From assembly GCF_013373865.1 (NCBI RefSeq), contig NC_050470.1, forward strand, positions 310,001-374,000: a DNA stretch of 64,000 nucleotides, read 5' to 3'. This document shows positions 60,820 to 64,000 of the stretch, one piece after another. A model generated the notes under the pieces. The model searched no databases. It was not told the DNA's origin and saw nothing but the letters and a program-made list of their open reading frames with translations. The DNA is from Monomorium pharaonis. Lineage: Eukaryota; Arthropoda; Insecta; Hymenoptera; Formicidae. Both the position numbers and the translations under genes were made by a program. Each line of letters opens with the position of its first letter. Position 1 is the first letter of the stretch.

Positions 60820-62027
60820 TTACAGAAGTAGGCACAGCGATTTCTTTTTCTGCTTCATCTTCTTCTCTGGCGATTTCTTATTTATTTGCCGCACCAGATC
60901 ATAGAAAATCTGAAAGCAAAAGATAACAAATTGTAAAAATCATGTCAACTATATCAAAGGTTTGCCGACTAGAATTCAATTATTAGTGTTAATGTACAGA
61001 ATATTGCGAGCTAATTACTTTATTTAAAAGTAAGCAATGAGATTGTAAAATGCTGTTCAAGTTAGAATAAACAAGAATTGAGAATCAACTCACATCGCGA
61101 ACGTTAATTTTAGCTTTGGCAGAGGTCTCCATAAACACACAATTGAATTGCCGGGCAAGATTGACACCCTGATCCTTTCCTACTACCCTCTCGTCCTCCA
61201 GGTCGCACTTGTTACCTACTAACACCATCGGCACATCATCTGTGTCTTTTACCCGCAGAATCTGTTCTCTGAGGTCTTGCAGGTCGTTGAAGGTTGATTG
61301 TGCTGTTATCGAATATACTAATACGAAGCCCTGCCCATTTTTCATATAAAGGTCCCTCATGGCTGTGAATTGTTCCTGCAAACAGATAAGAACGATAGCG
61401 TCACTCAAAAATGCAATTCGTATCATTGCATCCGTATCATAAAATGGAAGAGGAAGTTACGCGACATGTTAAAAGATAAGTAAAACAGCGTGTTTTTGTG
61501 TTACTTTATTGAAATTTTTCGTTTACATTGTATGAATAAAATGAAAAATATAACAGAGAAACAAGACAAAACATTCAGGCAAAAATAGATGAAATTAATT
61601 TTTAGATCTTAGGGATGACGCGTAGGCTCGATGTAAAAACGATCAATTTATAGTGGGTTCATCCCGATTCTTATCCTACGTACACCTCAGTCGTATAAAA
61701 GATTAATTTAAAAGGCTCTTATGAGTAAAAGAATATATGAACAATCAACCCACATTTCATTCCTAATTTCATTTCATTACGATACATTCGCGTATTCGAA
61801 ATAAAATAAAGTAGAAGTATGGTACAGAAGAGAGTATTACTTACCGTACCGGCTGTGTCTAGAATTTCTAACATACATTGTTGACCGTCGACCTCGACTT
61901 GCTTGCGATAGCTGTCCTCGATCGTTGGGTCATACTTCTCTACGAAGATTTCCTGTACGAACTGGACAGTGAGGGCGGACTTGCCTACACCTCCACTGCC
62001 CAGCACAACTATTTTATATTCGCGCAT
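60820..62027 (-). CDS. Rap1: Ras-related GTPase Rap1
   Basis: Small GTPase controlling integrin- and cadherin-based adhesion. Three coding exons on the minus strand: 62027-61845, 61375-61094, 60909-60820. They give 184 aa, the usual Rap1 length. P-loop GSGGVGKS at residues 10-17; effector region YDPTIEDSY; DTAGT with threonine at position 61, which distinguishes Rap1 from Ras (Gln61). NKCD at about 116-119 and ETSAKAKINV follow. A lysine-rich tail ends in the CAAX box CLLL, whose final leucine predicts geranylgeranylation. The 5' UTR is interrupted: an acceptor GTTTCAG| lies at 62127, so a non-coding first exon should lie upstream, possibly ending at the minus-strand donor CTCCGAG|GTAAC at 63569. 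No defects seen. Confidence 0.97.
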
Positions 62028-62433
62028 CTCCTTAGCCCTACCTACTGCCTACGGGGGGCCTGATCACAGTCGAAGGGTCACCGAATCCGCCACGTTTTGC
62101 CTCTATTTGCTTTCAGTAAGACAGACCTGAAACAACAACGTGCAACCGTCTAGTTAATAGCTACAAACATTACACAACGGGTTGATTTTAATGACACATC
62201 TTCCTCAGGACGACTCAGTCTTTATGACTCAATGTTTTTTACGCGTACATATGATGATTTCACGCGAAGTAAAACAAAGGTCATATATTCCAGATTATAA
62301 TAAATTACTAGGATTATTGTATGTATATGTACATGTGAAAAAAAGAAATTACTTTGCTTTTCACAAAAGGATTTTGGATTTAAAGATATAATAATTTTTA
62401 TAATTTTTAATATTGCATATCGACCAAGGATTC

Positions 62434-62495
<62 letters not shown>

Positions 62496-64000
62496 CTATT
62501 TGATCAGATAAACATTATAAAACTAAATATTTAATCTTTTGTATTAAAATATAAAAGAAACGTTGGCTTAGAGATGTCTCGCATCTTAAAGCAGTATCAA
62601 AAATATTAAAGTTTCATAGGTATTGTTTTATATTATATTACGCTTGAATTTTTCTGTGTAAACTTTGAACACAATCATTTTTTTCTGTTAAAAGTTGTTT
62701 CATTTTTTGTTTGCTCTTATATAAAATCGCGTTTTGTAATATTTTCTTGCAAATTTGATAAGAAAACACATTATGATTGAAAATTTCTTGTTAAATATAC
62801 TAATAACACTCTAAATGCAAAAGTCATGCAAAAGTTTATTTGGATCCATTTACTCGATTAAAAGTTATTTTTCTCAAATATTATTTATGCCGCATAAAGC
62901 TATTATAAATCAAATTATTCGTTGCTTTTTATTCTTTGCAGCTGGTTTCAGGACGAAAATTCCAATATACCATATTCAAACAATCAAAATTTGTTTGTCA
63001 TTGATTAAGAAAAAAAGACTAAATAAAAAAAAATTAATAAATAAGATACTTGGTTTTTAAATTTATTTTTAAAATTATATAACAACATAATTTTATGCTA
63101 TTATTTTTGAAGTACATCGTTACAGTTTCAAATTCAACATCTGTGCTACGCAATGTTTCGTAAAAGTAAGTTTGCTTCTTTTTAGACTGGTATCGCCTCC
63201 CAAAACTGAAAGATTGCTCCTATCGCGTAAAATTCCGGTATCCGGAAACGGAAGCGGTATAGTTAATTGTTTCACGGGAAAGAGAAGTATCATTTGCTCC
63301 GTAAAGTCACGCGTTGCGTCCCGATCATATTTTACTTCGTCGAAGCAGTACGTTGCTTCGCGCGACGAATGACAGAGTAAAGAGAAAGACGCGGATGCCG
63401 TGAACGGGACGCTGATTGGTCGATGATAGCATCATGGCGACATGCCACGGCCAATCGATGCCCGCGCAATTCTTTGCGCCAATCCGTCATTGATTTTATC
63501 TTATGAATGAACCTGTATAATGGAAGCCGCCACTCTTTGAGTTCATTGGTACGCATTTGATAAAGTTACCTCGGAGATGTGTAACATCACTGTACAATGC
63601 ATTTAACGATAGACATTTATCAATTTCTATCCTTCATTGATTTCATTAAAAATTAAAAATTGCGTATCATGTGCCTAAATCTCGTCTGCGTTTATGTCTC
63701 GATAATTTAAAATAATTCAACGATATTTAGATATCCATTTCATAGATATCACTCGATTATTTATTGTTTATATACATATATCTTGATGCGTTAAAAATGT
63801 TTTAAACTCGCATTTATTCCATTTGTTTATTTGGTGCTATTGATTTAATTGCAAAAGGAATTAAATTTTGTTGGTTAGCGTAAAAACGAATGAGCAGCGT
63901 TCTCTTGTGAATATTTAATACGAGATGGAGGTATATATACAGCGGTGTGCTTCTGAATAACTTGGTATGCGATATTATTCCGACCGAATAGATCGTGAAT
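62028..64000. other. Rap1 5' region and window end
   Basis: Contains the Rap1 leader exon (about 62028-62126), a long AT-rich intron with an AT microsatellite, and a GC-richer block at 63170-63570 that may be the Rap1 promoter and first exon. No other coding sequence recognised. Confidence 0.45.
62439..62489. repeat. AT microsatellite
   Basis: Uninterrupted (TA)n of about 25 units. Confidence 0.95.

Noticed and set aside
63172..63372. 66-codon plus-strand frame upstream of Rap1
   Set aside because: Lies in a likely promoter/first-exon block of the opposite strand; composition not protein-like and no family recognised.

Overview
The window reads as nuclear DNA of a holometabolous insect, most likely a hymenopteran and probably an ant. 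The intergenic DNA is AT-rich and full of microsatellites. Introns are short with GT..AG ends, and the proteins look like insect orthologs (LanB1, Tre1, Wsck, l(2)efl, a pHCl-type chloride channel). All gene models were spliced by eye from reading frames and splice sites. No alignment was run, so family names rest on recognised motifs and exon boundaries on consensus sites with phase continuity.

Layout. 0.7-3.65 kb: the AAA+ ATPase TRIP13/Pch2 (minus). 4.9-5.5 kb and 13.3-13.9 kb: two small heat shock proteins of the lethal(2)essential-for-life type (plus), separated by hairpin repeats and by a complete-looking THAP-domain, P-element-type transposase gene (12.47-8.61 kb, minus). 15.8-17.2 kb: a satellite array of 70-bp monomers, each nearly palindromic. 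17.2-21 kb: unresolved sequence with a candidate membrane-protein gene fragment. 21.2-24.7 kb: a nine-exon Cys-loop chloride channel (plus). 28.3-39.1 kb: laminin subunit beta (plus, 14 coding exons, 1799 aa). 45.6-47.0 kb: a Tre1-like GPCR (plus). 51.0-48.6 kb: Wsck, a receptor-type pseudokinase (minus). 53.8-59.5 kb: a secreted, probably GPI-anchored type-B carboxylesterase (plus). 62.0-60.8 kb: the small GTPase Rap1 (minus).

The genes do not form an operon or cluster by function. Laminin beta, Tre1, Wsck, Rap1 and possibly the esterase act at the cell surface or in adhesion and migration, but their proximity is probably accidental. The two heat shock genes are paralogs and are the only clear gene-family cluster.

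Most unusual non-coding structure: a ~260-bp inverted repeat just upstream of the first heat shock gene; a hairpin that overlaps the 5' splice site of TRIP13 intron 3; two CTCF-like motifs in the same orientation either side of the transposase gene; at least three MITE-like hairpin elements, one with TTAA flanks; and the satellite built from hairpin monomers. I did not find a clearly new multi-gene system.
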